IMG/VR virus record: IMGVR_UViG_3300044646_001257
Location: 1-64,000 of that record
Length of the DNA: 64,000 nucleotides
Origin: a virus
Reading direction: 5' to 3' (one strand)
Shown in pieces: positions 9,536 to 17,292 of this stretch. The position numbers were made by a program, and so were the translations under genes. Each line of letters starts with the position of its first letter. Positions within the stretch are counted from its first letter, which is position 1. The notes under the pieces were generated by a model. The model ran no database searches. It was not told the DNA's origin and worked only from the letters and a program-made list of their open reading frames with translations.

Positions 9536-10765
9536 TTATCCTATATAAATGTGTAGTGGTACTCTGGAAAGCATCTTATTCATTTCTTCGCTTTCCTTAC
9601 CTTTATTTTCCAATTGATTGACTCGCAAGGTTTTTTCCAACATATCTCTCAATTTATCAAGCAATGTGTCTTTTTCCTCCTTGGCTTCAGAACGTAACTC
9701 CGCACCGTCAAGAGTTACTTCGCCACCTGGAATTGGTACTGTACTATATTTTTGTAATATACGTCCCAATGTTTCTTTGCACAAAGCCAAGAAATATTTC
9801 TTGATCCACTGTTTGCCTGGTTGATTTATCTTACAATATGTACAGTATTCGTATGGTATATCACTTGGATCGCTAATGTATTCATAACGAGATCCACTAT
9901 AAAAGTTGGTAATATCACGTTCACTTTCAACTATATAATCTATATAAACTTTGAAATTGTCGGTTGGAATTGGAAATATTCTCAACTTATTATTACCTAG
10001 AATTTCAAAACTATATGCGCTTTTACGAACCATATCATTAAACTCAATAGCTTGTACACGTTCCAAGTCTTCAAAGATCGGAGTCATTAAGAATTGTGTA
10101 GCAGGACTGTATGCGCTAAATCCCATTTCTGTTAGTACGTTACTATAACTCATACCAGTCATACTAAACGGATCATAAATACGAGCAATTGCTGGCGGTC
10201 TTTGGTGAAATACACGTTTAACTTCGATACGAGAGCCTGTCAAGTGTTCAATATCTTTACCAATCAATTGATTTAAGTCATAAACTTGTTGTGTGCTGCT
10301 TGGATTAACACTGCCACTGACAGTAATATAATTGCGTTTAACTTCATATTCGCCACCAACAAGTGCTTCTGCACCATATTGTTTGCTCAATTGAATTATA
10401 AAAGGCAATCCTGTACTTTTTACTCCTAGACCTGTTAAATTTTTGTATTGGTTTTGTGGTAATCCTTGTAAATTTACCATATTATTAACGATGTTGAATT
10501 CGTTAACTACACGGTTATATTCCAATACAGATTCTTCAAAACAGGCATAAAAATTAACATCGATCATTTCAATATCGACAATAGGATAACCCAAACGTTT
10601 TGCTGCCCACATAGCACTACTACTACAATCATTTTCAAAAGTAGTTTCGCCAGATCCTGTGTTACAACTTTCGCTTAAGTAATAACCAAATGGCACAGTG
10701 TTTTGAGTAACACTACTACCACTCCCAGGCCATCTTACCCTATCTTGATCTAAATTAGCACTCAT
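9536..10765 (-). CDS. 13: Neck protein, gp13-like
   Basis: The 409-residue protein includes AAKRLGYPIVDIEMID near residue 53, the counterpart of T4 gp13 'LRKLGKPVIDINVDD', followed by an acidic helix (ACFEESVLEYNRV) as in that family. The C-terminal third is charged and helical, ending in PLHIYIG. It is the first gene of the 13-14-15 operon. It is longer than T4 gp13 (309 residues) because of an insert in the middle (about residues 100-200). The ATG at 10765 lies 4 bases after an exact ATATTTATA, with no obvious Shine-Dalgarno sequence between. Confidence 0.7.
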   Translation of the reverse strand: MSANLDQDRVRWPGSGSSVTQNTVPFGYYLSESCNTGSGETTFENDCSSSAMWAAKRLGYPIVDIEMIDVNFYACFEESVLEYNRVVNEFNIVNNMVNLQGLPQNQYKNLTGLGVKSTGLPFIIQLSKQYGAEALVGGEYEVKRNYITVSGSVNPSSTQQVYDLNQLIGKDIEHLTGSRIEVKRVFHQRPPAIARIYDPFSMTGMSYSNVLTEMGFSAYSPATQFLMTPIFEDLERVQAIEFNDMVRKSAYSFEILGNNKLRIFPIPTDNFKVYIDYIVESERDITNFYSGSRYEYISDPSDIPYEYCTYCKINQPGKQWIKKYFLALCKETLGRILQKYSTVPIPGGEVTLDGAELRSEAKEEKDTLLDKLRDMLEKTLRVNQLENKGKESEEMNKMLSRVPLHIYIG

Positions 10766-10769
10766 TAAT

Positions 10770-10778
10770 TATAAATAT
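10770..10778 (-). promoter_or_regulatory. Putative late promoter motif ATATTTATA
   Basis: An exact minus-strand ATATTTATA ends 4 bases before the start of the gp13-like gene and would drive the 13-14-15 operon. Confidence 0.55.
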
Positions 10779-10822
10779 CTAAACAACAAAAATATACAGT
10801 TTATAATTTGTTAATTCACATA

Positions 10823-12142
10823 TCATATTTTTTCATCCGTTTTATCAGCTGTACCTTTCAATTTACTTGATATTTTATTTAAATAATTCTTGATTTTATC
10901 TTTATAGATCTGTTTAGCAGTAATATTGTTTGGCTCTGTTGGTGCGCGATCACCCCAATGAATTTTTTGTGTAAAATACTTATCTCCAAATCTTTTCCTC
11001 AATTCCTTGGTTCTTATTACGAATGTATCTTCTGGTCCCTTATTTTGTATTATACCCAAGGCAAATGCGTCTTTTAATCTAAATCCCTTCATCTTTAATC
11101 CGGCGATTACACCCACGGGTTTACCTGTATCAGGATCAATTGGTCGATCACTATCGTCTAAAAATCTCAAATCGGTTCTATCTGCATCAATTACTTTATA
11201 ACCACGATAATATTCTGGTAATTCATCAAATATTGCGGAAATATTACCACCAGCCTTCAAATATTTTTCACATTCTATATTGTTTTGTAAAGTTTCTTTT
11301 CTTGAAAAAGTCATATGTGGTTTTGAAGGATCTTCAAGACTTTGCATTGCCCATTTAAACACGGCTGTATAGTCATAAAATTTAACATCTGGATTTGCAG
11401 ATTTCCAACTTTCCAATTTTTTATGAAAATCAAGATCGCTCGTACCGTTTAATCTAACCGATAACTTTAAATTGTATTTAGCAGCCACTTTTTTCAAAAA
11501 CTCCATTTCAATTTGCAATCTTTCAATGAAGTCTTCAGGACGCATTGGATTCAATATTCTACCACGTTTACCTTCGGGTCCGGGTCTACCTTTGCCATAA
11601 AATCTATCTATAATTTTTGGATCTGTAGGAATATTTTTCATCTCATCAGATGTCAATTTGTCACCAAACAACCAACGAGTTTTTCTAGCTCTTGCTGCTA
11701 ATTTTGCTTTTAGATATGCAGGGTTACCAGCAAAATTCAAACAACCAGCGTTACATTCCGGACTTTTCTTTGGACACACTTCGTGACCTGATGAATCAGA
11801 GGGAGCCAAATATAAAATTGCAGTCAAATATCCTTTGTCATCTAAGAAAGACTTCAGTGTTTTTGGATCGTTTAATACACTCAACAGTTTTAATCTTCCT
11901 TGAGTGTCTCGGGCAATATTCTTCATTAATTCGGCCAACTCAAAACTAATAGGCTCCTTTTTGTTCGCTTCAGTCAAACATATCTTTAAATTGTTATCGG
12001 TATCATTTATAGCTTCATATAGAGATTGATTTACGCAATTTTTACATTCACATACAAACGTATCTAGTGGGATAATACTGTCATCAGGTAACCCAAGTGT
12101 TTCGTACATTTTAACTTCTGTTAATAAATCAATAAATTTCAT
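10823..12142 (-). CDS. GP88-like protein with capsid-targeting-like N-terminus
   Basis: The 439-residue protein has a central region like the phage 'gene product 88' family: GYLTAILYLAPS, a cysteine cluster (C in HEVCPKKSPECNAGCLNFAG), then an Ala/Arg-rich helix (KLAARARKTRWLF) before a helical domain. No enzymatic role is established for that family. Two further cysteines near residue 30 (FVCECKNC) could bind a metal. The N-terminus MKFIDLLTEVKMYE matches the short leader found on several proteins in this window and contains LTE, a consensus prohead-protease cut site, so it may be packaged in the head. It overlaps the preceding cupin-like gene by 4 bases (ATGA), indicating translational coupling. 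Confidence 0.6.
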   Translation of the reverse strand: MKFIDLLTEVKMYETLGLPDDSIIPLDTFVCECKNCVNQSLYEAINDTDNNLKICLTEANKKEPISFELAELMKNIARDTQGRLKLLSVLNDPKTLKSFLDDKGYLTAILYLAPSDSSGHEVCPKKSPECNAGCLNFAGNPAYLKAKLAARARKTRWLFGDKLTSDEMKNIPTDPKIIDRFYGKGRPGPEGKRGRILNPMRPEDFIERLQIEMEFLKKVAAKYNLKLSVRLNGTSDLDFHKKLESWKSANPDVKFYDYTAVFKWAMQSLEDPSKPHMTFSRKETLQNNIECEKYLKAGGNISAIFDELPEYYRGYKVIDADRTDLRFLDDSDRPIDPDTGKPVGVIAGLKMKGFRLKDAFALGIIQNKGPEDTFVIRTKELRKRFGDKYFTQKIHWGDRAPTEPNNITAKQIYKDKIKNYLNKISSKLKGTADKTDEKI

Positions 12143-12405
12143 ATGTGTTTTGTTATTCTTACTTTTAGATTACCTGTGCCTTTTATTACACGGTGGTATG
12201 TTTCTTTAGGTATAAATATTGTTTCTTTAAGTAATTGTGGTAAATTATTATCTAATTGAAAGTGCCAATTGTTATTTTCTATAACTTCAACGGTTCTGTC
12301 TTCACGATCTATATGCCATTCCAGTTCGTGAGTAGCTACATCGGAACTAAATTCTCTTATATACTGACTGTTACCCAGTGGGTTTTCTATAAACGGTAGA
12401 CTCAT
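12139..12405 (-). CDS. Small cupin-like protein
   Basis: This 88-residue protein has the pattern of small phage cupin-like proteins: HELEWHIDREDRTVEVI with two histidines, an aromatic strand (NNWHFQLDNNLP), and FIPKETYHRVIKG near the C-terminus, where the last histidine would complete a metal site. It is a single small beta-barrel by inference. It sits in a tight operon: its ATG shares a base with the stop of the gene before, and its stop overlaps the ATG of the GP88-like gene. The biochemical role is unknown. Confidence 0.55.
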   Translation of the reverse strand: MSLPFIENPLGNSQYIREFSSDVATHELEWHIDREDRTVEVIENNNWHFQLDNNLPQLLKETIFIPKETYHRVIKGTGNLKVRITKHI

Positions 12406-13013
12406 TACCAGTATTTACCTTTACCTTTATTACCCAACGATTTCATTCTATGACTTCTGCAACTCCAATATCCAGCCGTTGTTCTATCTTTCTTTTGACT
12501 ACATCTGTGTCTAGCTGCAAAACTCTTACGACGAGCCTTGCTACTAGCTCTGCTTCTCATATTTGGATCTCCAAATGTTACTTTTTTAACTTTGCCATTC
12601 TTAGATTTAACATATACAGCATATTTTTTAGGACCGCCGGGTGTTCTAAATGGTCTACTTAAATTAACAGTGCGTCCTCTATGCTTAAGTTCCATCAATA
12701 AATCTTCTTCGTCTTCGATAGGCGCATCCAAATACACTTCTCTACCTTCAAATATAGCCTTTTTACCCAAATCACTTTCAACCAATTCAGCGTCAGCGTC
12801 ACACAATTCTATTAAATTTTGAAAATACAAAGTACGAACTTCTTCGATTAAATCAAAATAAGACTCACTATAGGTTCTAAAAATGTTTTCGCTAAGTGGA
12901 ATTTTATTGTCAATATGATAACGTAAATAAGAACTCATCACTGGTTCTATGTTCTTAGGATGTGCCATCGGACACAACGAATCGTTCTCTATTAAGTCAT
13001 TAAGTTTGATCAT
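12405..13013 (-). CDS. Phage protein with GDPN/ARHRC basic C-terminal domain
   Basis: This 202-residue protein ends in a basic domain (about residues 110-195) with FGDPNMRSRASSKARRKSF, then AARHRC and YWSCRSH. I recognise this block from proteins of many T4-like and other myophages, where its function is unknown; the two Cys and several His residues suggest metal binding. The middle is acidic (ELCDADAELVESDLGKK). The N-terminus MIKLNDLIENDS belongs to the capsid-targeting-like set in this window, with LIE as a possible cut site. It heads the 13013-10823 operon and is divergent from the plus-strand island that starts at 13059. Confidence 0.65.
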   Translation of the reverse strand: MIKLNDLIENDSLCPMAHPKNIEPVMSSYLRYHIDNKIPLSENIFRTYSESYFDLIEEVRTLYFQNLIELCDADAELVESDLGKKAIFEGREVYLDAPIEDEEDLLMELKHRGRTVNLSRPFRTPGGPKKYAVYVKSKNGKVKKVTFGDPNMRSRASSKARRKSFAARHRCSQKKDRTTAGYWSCRSHRMKSLGNKGKGKYW

Positions 13014-13016
13014 ATT

Positions 13017-13025
13017 GATAAATAT
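13017..13025 (-). promoter_or_regulatory. Putative late promoter motif, minus strand (ATATTTATC)
   Basis: A one-base variant of the ATATTTATA motif ends 3 bases before the ATG at 13013. It lies back to back with the plus-strand copy at 13046-13054 in a 45-base divergent gap. Confidence 0.5.
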
Positions 13026-13045
13026 TAGTTTTATTATAAAAAATA

Positions 13046-13054
13046 ATATTTATA
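13046..13054 (+). promoter_or_regulatory. Putative late promoter motif, plus strand (ATATTTATA)
   Basis: An exact copy in plus orientation ends 4 bases before the ATG at 13059. It shows that the motif orientation follows the gene and not the genome strand. Confidence 0.55.
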
Positions 13055-13058
13055 TTAT

Positions 13059-14024
13059 ATGAACTTTAAAAAACAACTGTTTTACACCATCGTAATTTTA
13101 ATACTAACCGGTTGTATTTCGTCTGAAGTTAGACCGGCGAAGCAAGTTACAACTGCACAAGACGCTGTTGCTAAACAAGAAGCCAAAGTAGATAATACGA
13201 TGGTAGAGTTGGAAAAAGTAGAAAAAGGCAAACGTGTACAAGCATCGTCTTTGTCTATAGGTATTCAACACTCTTTAAGTCAAGTAACAAACCCGTCAGT
13301 ACAAGTAGATACTGCTAAATCACTCAATGAACGTGTAATTTCTATAGTTGGATCACCACACATAGATGAAATTAAACGTATAAAAGCTACCGTTGATTTA
13401 TTAAACAGTCAAGTTGCTGAGGAAAGAAAAAAGGGTGATCAATTACTATCACAACGTGACGAAATCATAAACAAATTGCAAAAAGAAAAGTCTGCTTTGA
13501 AAGAAAAGTATGACGATGAATTATGGCAAATGACTGATAAAGCAAAAGAAATTGCAAAAGAAGCTGATCAAAGCAAGGCTACTTTGGATGCTATGAGTGG
13601 TATGTTTGGTCTTAATGCTGTATTTTGGGGTTTAAAAAAGTTCTTTGTTAGTGCAATGACCGCAATTATCATATTTGTTGTGGTATTTGTTATATTAAGA
13701 ATATTAGCAACAGTACATCCAGCAGCTGGTGCAGCATTTAGTATATTTAATATGATTGGTTCTGGATTACTAAGTTTGGTAAAAGCATTAACTCCACATG
13801 CATTTGAATTGGCTAACTTCGCTTCAAAAGACAAAGTTGATGAATTCAAGTCTCCACTTGTTAAAATAGTTGATGTAATTCAAGAACTAAAAGAAAAACA
13901 AAAAGAATCTCCTGATAGAGTATATCCATTGACTGAAGTATTGAAAAGATTTGATAAAGAAATGGATAGTTCCGAAAAAGAATTGATTGATGATATTCTA
14001 AAAGAACAAAAGTGGATTAAATAA
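13059..14024 (+). CDS. Lipoprotein with coiled coil and membrane segment
   Basis: Residues 1-19 form a lipoprotein signal peptide with the lipobox LTGC (Cys19). Residues 20-190 are charged, helical and likely periplasmic coiled coil (KKGDQLLSQRDEIINKLQKEK). Residues about 196-218 are a strong membrane segment and 222-245 a second, weaker one; a charged tail of about 75 residues follows. An outer-membrane lipid anchor, a periplasmic rod and an inner-membrane segment is the topology of unimolecular spanins, though this protein is longer and its C-terminal tail is unusual. It is the first gene of the plus-strand island and is followed by a mini-MscS-like protein and an ankyrin-cyclase, so an envelope sensor or effector role is an alternative. 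I do not recognise a named family. Confidence 0.65.
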   Translation: MNFKKQLFYTIVILILTGCISSEVRPAKQVTTAQDAVAKQEAKVDNTMVELEKVEKGKRVQASSLSIGIQHSLSQVTNPSVQVDTAKSLNERVISIVGSPHIDEIKRIKATVDLLNSQVAEERKKGDQLLSQRDEIINKLQKEKSALKEKYDDELWQMTDKAKEIAKEADQSKATLDAMSGMFGLNAVFWGLKKFFVSAMTAIIIFVVVFVILRILATVHPAAGAAFSIFNMIGSGLLSLVKALTPHAFELANFASKDKVDEFKSPLVKIVDVIQELKEKQKESPDRVYPLTEVLKRFDKEMDSSEKELIDDILKEQKWIK

Positions 14025-14028
14025 ATTA

Positions 14029-14037
14029 ATATTTATA
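14029..14037 (+). promoter_or_regulatory. Putative late promoter motif ATATTTATA
   Basis: An exact plus-strand copy lies just after the lipoprotein stop, with an overlapping variant at 14035-14043. The next ATG is 32 bases further on, so this copy leaves a leader. Confidence 0.45.
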
Positions 14038-14069
14038 TTTATTATATAATTGTTTTGGATTGTTAACAA

Positions 14070-14477
14070 ATGTTATGTGTTAATAAACTAAAGACGATTA
14101 TGGATACAAATACAGCACACGTAATATCTCAACAGGTACTAGAATCAACCGCACAAGATATGACAGGCAAATATGTCTGGATGTTCGTAGCGGGATTAGT
14201 AATTCTAATGTTTAAATCAAGCATTGAAAAACTTGCCGCGGCACTGTTTATGTTTATTGGGTCCGATTACAAAGAAGATGATGTTGTATATATTGATGGC
14301 AAACCCGGCAGAATTGTTCGTGTGGGACTTACAAAAACTGTATTTTTCATATATGACGTAGTAGATGGTAAGGTTGTAGGCGGAAGTAAATTAGTTATCC
14401 AAAATGAAAGACTAGCTGGTCTAAACATAGAAAAACCACTACCTCAATTGGATTTAAGCCGTTTCAAAAAAGACTAA
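14070..14477 (+). CDS. Mini-MscS-like membrane protein
   Basis: The 135-residue protein has one membrane segment (about residues 35-50), an amphipathic helix (51-64) and then a beta domain (68-112) that reads like the MscS mechanosensitive-channel beta domain: GSDYKEDDVVYIDGKPGRI, VRVGLTKTVFF, then KLVIQNERL where MscS has its V-I-P-N motif. The remaining MscS transmembrane helices and the large C-terminal vestibule are missing, so it is a minimal pore-helix plus beta-domain protein. The start could be the ATG at 14100 (MDTNTAHV), which would remove 10 residues. It lies between the lipoprotein and the ankyrin-cyclase on the same strand with 15 to 45 base gaps. A channel or membrane-tethering function is inference from the fold pattern. 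Confidence 0.65.
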   Translation: MLCVNKLKTIMDTNTAHVISQQVLESTAQDMTGKYVWMFVAGLVILMFKSSIEKLAAALFMFIGSDYKEDDVVYIDGKPGRIVRVGLTKTVFFIYDVVDGKVVGGSKLVIQNERLAGLNIEKPLPQLDLSRFKKD

Positions 14478-14492
14478 TTTACTAATTAAACT

Positions 14493-16268
14493 ATGGCTAT
14501 TAACATTTTTACCCACATCAAACGTGGGTTATACGATAACGTCTACAACTGTATCGAAAAAGAAAAAGTAGATGTCAATCAAAGAGACGATGATACAGGC
14601 AATCCACCATTGGTTGTTGCTGTAGAAGAAAATCAAGTGGAAATCGTAAAACTACTGTTAAATCACGGTGCAGATCCCAACTGTAAAGATTGGACCAGTA
14701 AAAATACAGCACTGGATGTAGCTGAACAAAAAGGTTTTAAAAATATCGCAGAAATACTACAACAAAGAGGTGCAAAATACAGTAGCGGTAGTAGTTTCCA
14801 TTTAGCCGCAAAAAATGGTGATATCGTTTCTATTGAAGAAATGTTAGACAAGGGATTTGATATCAATGAAGTTGACGCTGGCAAAGGTTGGACCGCACTA
14901 CATTATGCAGTAAATTACGGACAAAAACACTTGGTTGAATATCTAATTGTAAGAGGAGCTGATGTTAACAAGAAAGATTTCTTGGGTAAAAATAATCCTA
15001 TTGACGTACTATCCAATACCAATAGAGGTGACATTGTTAAGTTATTGAATAAGTACGGTGCTAAATCCGCAGGAGGTGTTAGTATTCATTTCTGCGCAGA
15101 AACAGGAGATTTTGAAGGTGTACAATCGTTCTTTGATAAAGATGGTAAAATCAATGGCAGAGATGAAAAGAATGGATGGATGCCACTACATTATGCCGTT
15201 AACGCTAACGATGTTGATATGGTGGAATTTTTGGTACATTTGGGTGCGAATGTTAACGGTGCAGATTTCAAAGGTGAAATTGCTCCGTTGGATTTGGCAT
15301 TTAAGACGGGTAATGTAGAAATGCAAACATATCTGCAATCCAAAGGTGCTCAAAGAAAAAAGAAACACGATATTGGTGGTGGTGGAAAAGATGTAAACAT
15401 ATACATCACAGATGAAGTTAAAAAGCAAATTGCATTGTTTGTTGAAAAACGTAATCGTGAAGAAGCTGCAATAAAGAAACACGAAGAAGAACAAGCATCA
15501 AAAGAACCAAAGAAAAAAGATGCACCAGCTAAGAAAATTAACTGGAAAGATTTCTTGAAACTTAAAGATATTCCAGTGGTAGAAAAGAAAGAAGAAAAGA
15601 AGGTAGAAGTTGTTAAACCCGTCAAACAAGTTGTCAAGAAAGTTGAACAAGTTGATGTAGAAGTCAAATCTGGTAGATTGCAATTGGACGTAGAACAAGA
15701 AGGTTATATATTCTTTATGGATATTGTTGCTTATAGTAAGAAAACAACAGATGAACAAAAGAAGGCTTGTAAAGATTTGGGTGCATTGGTTAAGTCTACA
15801 ATGCAATACAAAACAGCTAATGCGCTTGAAAAGTTAATTATATTACCTACTGGTGACGGTATGGTATTGGGATTCTTTACTTATTTGGAAGATGCAATGA
15901 ATTGTGCAGTTACTATAGCTAAAGCAGTAAAGGATAGACCGGATTTACAAATGAGAATGGGTGTACATTGTGGACCTGTAATACCAATGGAAGATATTAA
16001 TGGCAATCTCAATATCAGTGGTGATGGTATCAACTATGCTCAAAGAGTAATGGATGCAGGTGAAAGCAATCATTTGTTGGTTAGTTCAGCAGTAATGTTA
16101 AAATATGATAGACCACCATATGTATTAGTAAATGACTTGGGGGATGTGGTTGTAAAACACGGTGTAGTTATGCATTTGTATAGTTTACACGGTAGTGATT
16201 TTGGTAACAAATCATTTCCATCTAGTAGAGTAAAGAAAGCAGAACCAACAACAAATAAACCAGTATGA
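14493..16268 (+). CDS. Ankyrin repeats fused to a class III nucleotidyl cyclase
   Basis: Residues 1-290 are about eight ankyrin repeats (for example GWTALHYAVNYGQKHLVEYL and GADVN). Residues 290-400 are a Lys/Glu-rich linker. Residues 403-565 are a class III cyclase catalytic domain: FFMDIVAYS with metal-ligand Asp410, LPTGDG with the second metal Asp455, MRMGVHCGPV, and GDGINYAQR with the transition-state Asn514 and Arg518. The base-specifying positions are atypical: Leu451 where adenylyl cyclases have Lys and Asn507 where they have Asp, so the substrate nucleotide is not predictable and a pyrimidine or relaxed specificity is possible. All four catalytic residues are present, so it should be active. 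Cyclase domains of this class are also the signal makers of the Pycsar antiphage system. The product would act on a partner; neighbours include a channel-like protein. The stop overlaps the next ATG (ATGA). Confidence 0.85.
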   Translation: MAINIFTHIKRGLYDNVYNCIEKEKVDVNQRDDDTGNPPLVVAVEENQVEIVKLLLNHGADPNCKDWTSKNTALDVAEQKGFKNIAEILQQRGAKYSSGSSFHLAAKNGDIVSIEEMLDKGFDINEVDAGKGWTALHYAVNYGQKHLVEYLIVRGADVNKKDFLGKNNPIDVLSNTNRGDIVKLLNKYGAKSAGGVSIHFCAETGDFEGVQSFFDKDGKINGRDEKNGWMPLHYAVNANDVDMVEFLVHLGANVNGADFKGEIAPLDLAFKTGNVEMQTYLQSKGAQRKKKHDIGGGGKDVNIYITDEVKKQIALFVEKRNREEAAIKKHEEEQASKEPKKKDAPAKKINWKDFLKLKDIPVVEKKEEKKVEVVKPVKQVVKKVEQVDVEVKSGRLQLDVEQEGYIFFMDIVAYSKKTTDEQKKACKDLGALVKSTMQYKTANALEKLIILPTGDGMVLGFFTYLEDAMNCAVTIAKAVKDRPDLQMRMGVHCGPVIPMEDINGNLNISGDGINYAQRVMDAGESNHLLVSSAVMLKYDRPPYVLVNDLGDVVVKHGVVMHLYSLHGSDFGNKSFPSSRVKKAEPTTNKPV

Positions 16269-16477
16269 GAACAATGCCTTTAGTAAGACAATATCATCCA
16301 AGTATTGTTAATACAGACTTGGATGTATACAAAATAAAGGATAGAGTTATGGCAGCTCCTATAAATAATCACCCTGATCCATTTCAAGTAATAGATAGAC
16401 TTGGTATCAATAAGATTAATGCTACCAAAATTAGAACTGTAGTATATAATTCCAAAGGTCTTTTTTATATAATATAA
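16265..16477 (+). CDS. Small uncharacterised protein coupled to the cyclase gene
   Basis: This 70-residue protein begins inside the cyclase stop codon (ATGA overlap), typical of translational coupling. It contains MAAPINNHPDPFQVIDRLGI and a C-terminal strand TVVYNSKGLFYII. No domain is recognised and there is no membrane segment. The tight coupling is the main argument that it is real; it may be a partner or regulator of the cyclase. Confidence 0.5.
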   Translation: MRTMPLVRQYHPSIVNTDLDVYKIKDRVMAAPINNHPDPFQVIDRLGINKINATKIRTVVYNSKGLFYII

Positions 16478-16480
16478 ATC

Positions 16481-16508
16481 TTGACAGTTAGAGTTATATG
16501 GTTATACT
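16481..16508 (+). promoter_or_regulatory. Sigma70-type promoter before mom-like gene
   Basis: TTGACA at 16481-16486, a 16-base spacer and TATACT at 16503-16508. The -35 box is perfect and the -10 box has one mismatch. The ATG follows after only 6 bases, so transcription would start at or next to the start codon and give a leaderless mRNA. This probably lets host polymerase transcribe the gene early. Confidence 0.7.
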
Positions 16509-16514
16509 GAAATA

Positions 16515-17288
16515 ATGTCGGAGTATTTTGACCCCACATTAATTTACATCAAAAGCATCAATAAGAATGTTGCAAAAACTCTTATTGAAAAGAATCATTA
16601 TACACACAAGTGGTCTCTTTGTACTGTAGCTTATGGAGTATACTATAAAGAATATGTAGAGAGTACATTCTTTGGTGGTTTTAACGAACGATTAATAGGT
16701 GTATTAGTATATGGAAACGCCGTGGGTAGAAATGCTAGTACCAGTATCTCTTCACTACTTACTAATAACAATGTGTTAGAATTAACACGACTGTGGATTG
16801 CAGATGGTTATGGTAAAAATATAGAAAGTTATTGTATAGCTGAAAGCTTTAGATTATTAAATACTGAATATCCCCACATCAAATGTATTCTCAGTTATGC
16901 GGATAGTGAAGCTGGACACGCAGGCACAATCTATCAAGCAACTGGCTTTCTATATCAAGGCGATAACTATGTAGATATCGCTATAATGCCTAACTATAGT
17001 GTTAGTTTAGTTGGTCCTCCTAACTATGATTGGATACACAGCAGAAGTGTATATTCAAGATGGAAAACACACAGCGTAGATAAACTAAAAGAACGTATTG
17101 GTAGAACATTCTGGCGCAAACGAGAAAGTGGTAAACATCGTTATATCAAGTTTATCAGTAACAAAATAGAAAATAAAAAGTTGACTAAATCTCTTAAACA
17201 TAAAGTTCTACCTTACCCCAAAGATACTTCGTTCAAAGAAGAAGTACAAGAAATCGTTGTAACATCTACCAACGAATTTTTCGAATAA
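16515..17288 (+). CDS. Mom-like DNA adenine-modification protein (GNAT fold)
   Basis: The 257-residue protein matches the family of phage Mu Mom: LIEKNHYTHKW near the start, GVLVYGNAVGR, LELTRLWIADGYGKN, then SYADSEAGHAGTIYQATGF followed by LYQG. These are the blocks of the Mom GNAT-like core. Mu Mom converts adenines in phage DNA to an N6-acetamido derivative that blocks many restriction enzymes. The basic C-terminus (about residues 185-240) could contact DNA. It has its own strong sigma70-type promoter, fitting early expression before replication. Its neighbours are a small membrane protein and the ankyrin-cyclase. Base preference and chemistry are inferred from the family only. Confidence 0.8.
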   Translation: MSEYFDPTLIYIKSINKNVAKTLIEKNHYTHKWSLCTVAYGVYYKEYVESTFFGGFNERLIGVLVYGNAVGRNASTSISSLLTNNNVLELTRLWIADGYGKNIESYCIAESFRLLNTEYPHIKCILSYADSEAGHAGTIYQATGFLYQGDNYVDIAIMPNYSVSLVGPPNYDWIHSRSVYSRWKTHSVDKLKERIGRTFWRKRESGKHRYIKFISNKIENKKLTKSLKHKVLPYPKDTSFKEEVQEIVVTSTNEFFE

Positions 17289-17292
17289 AAAT

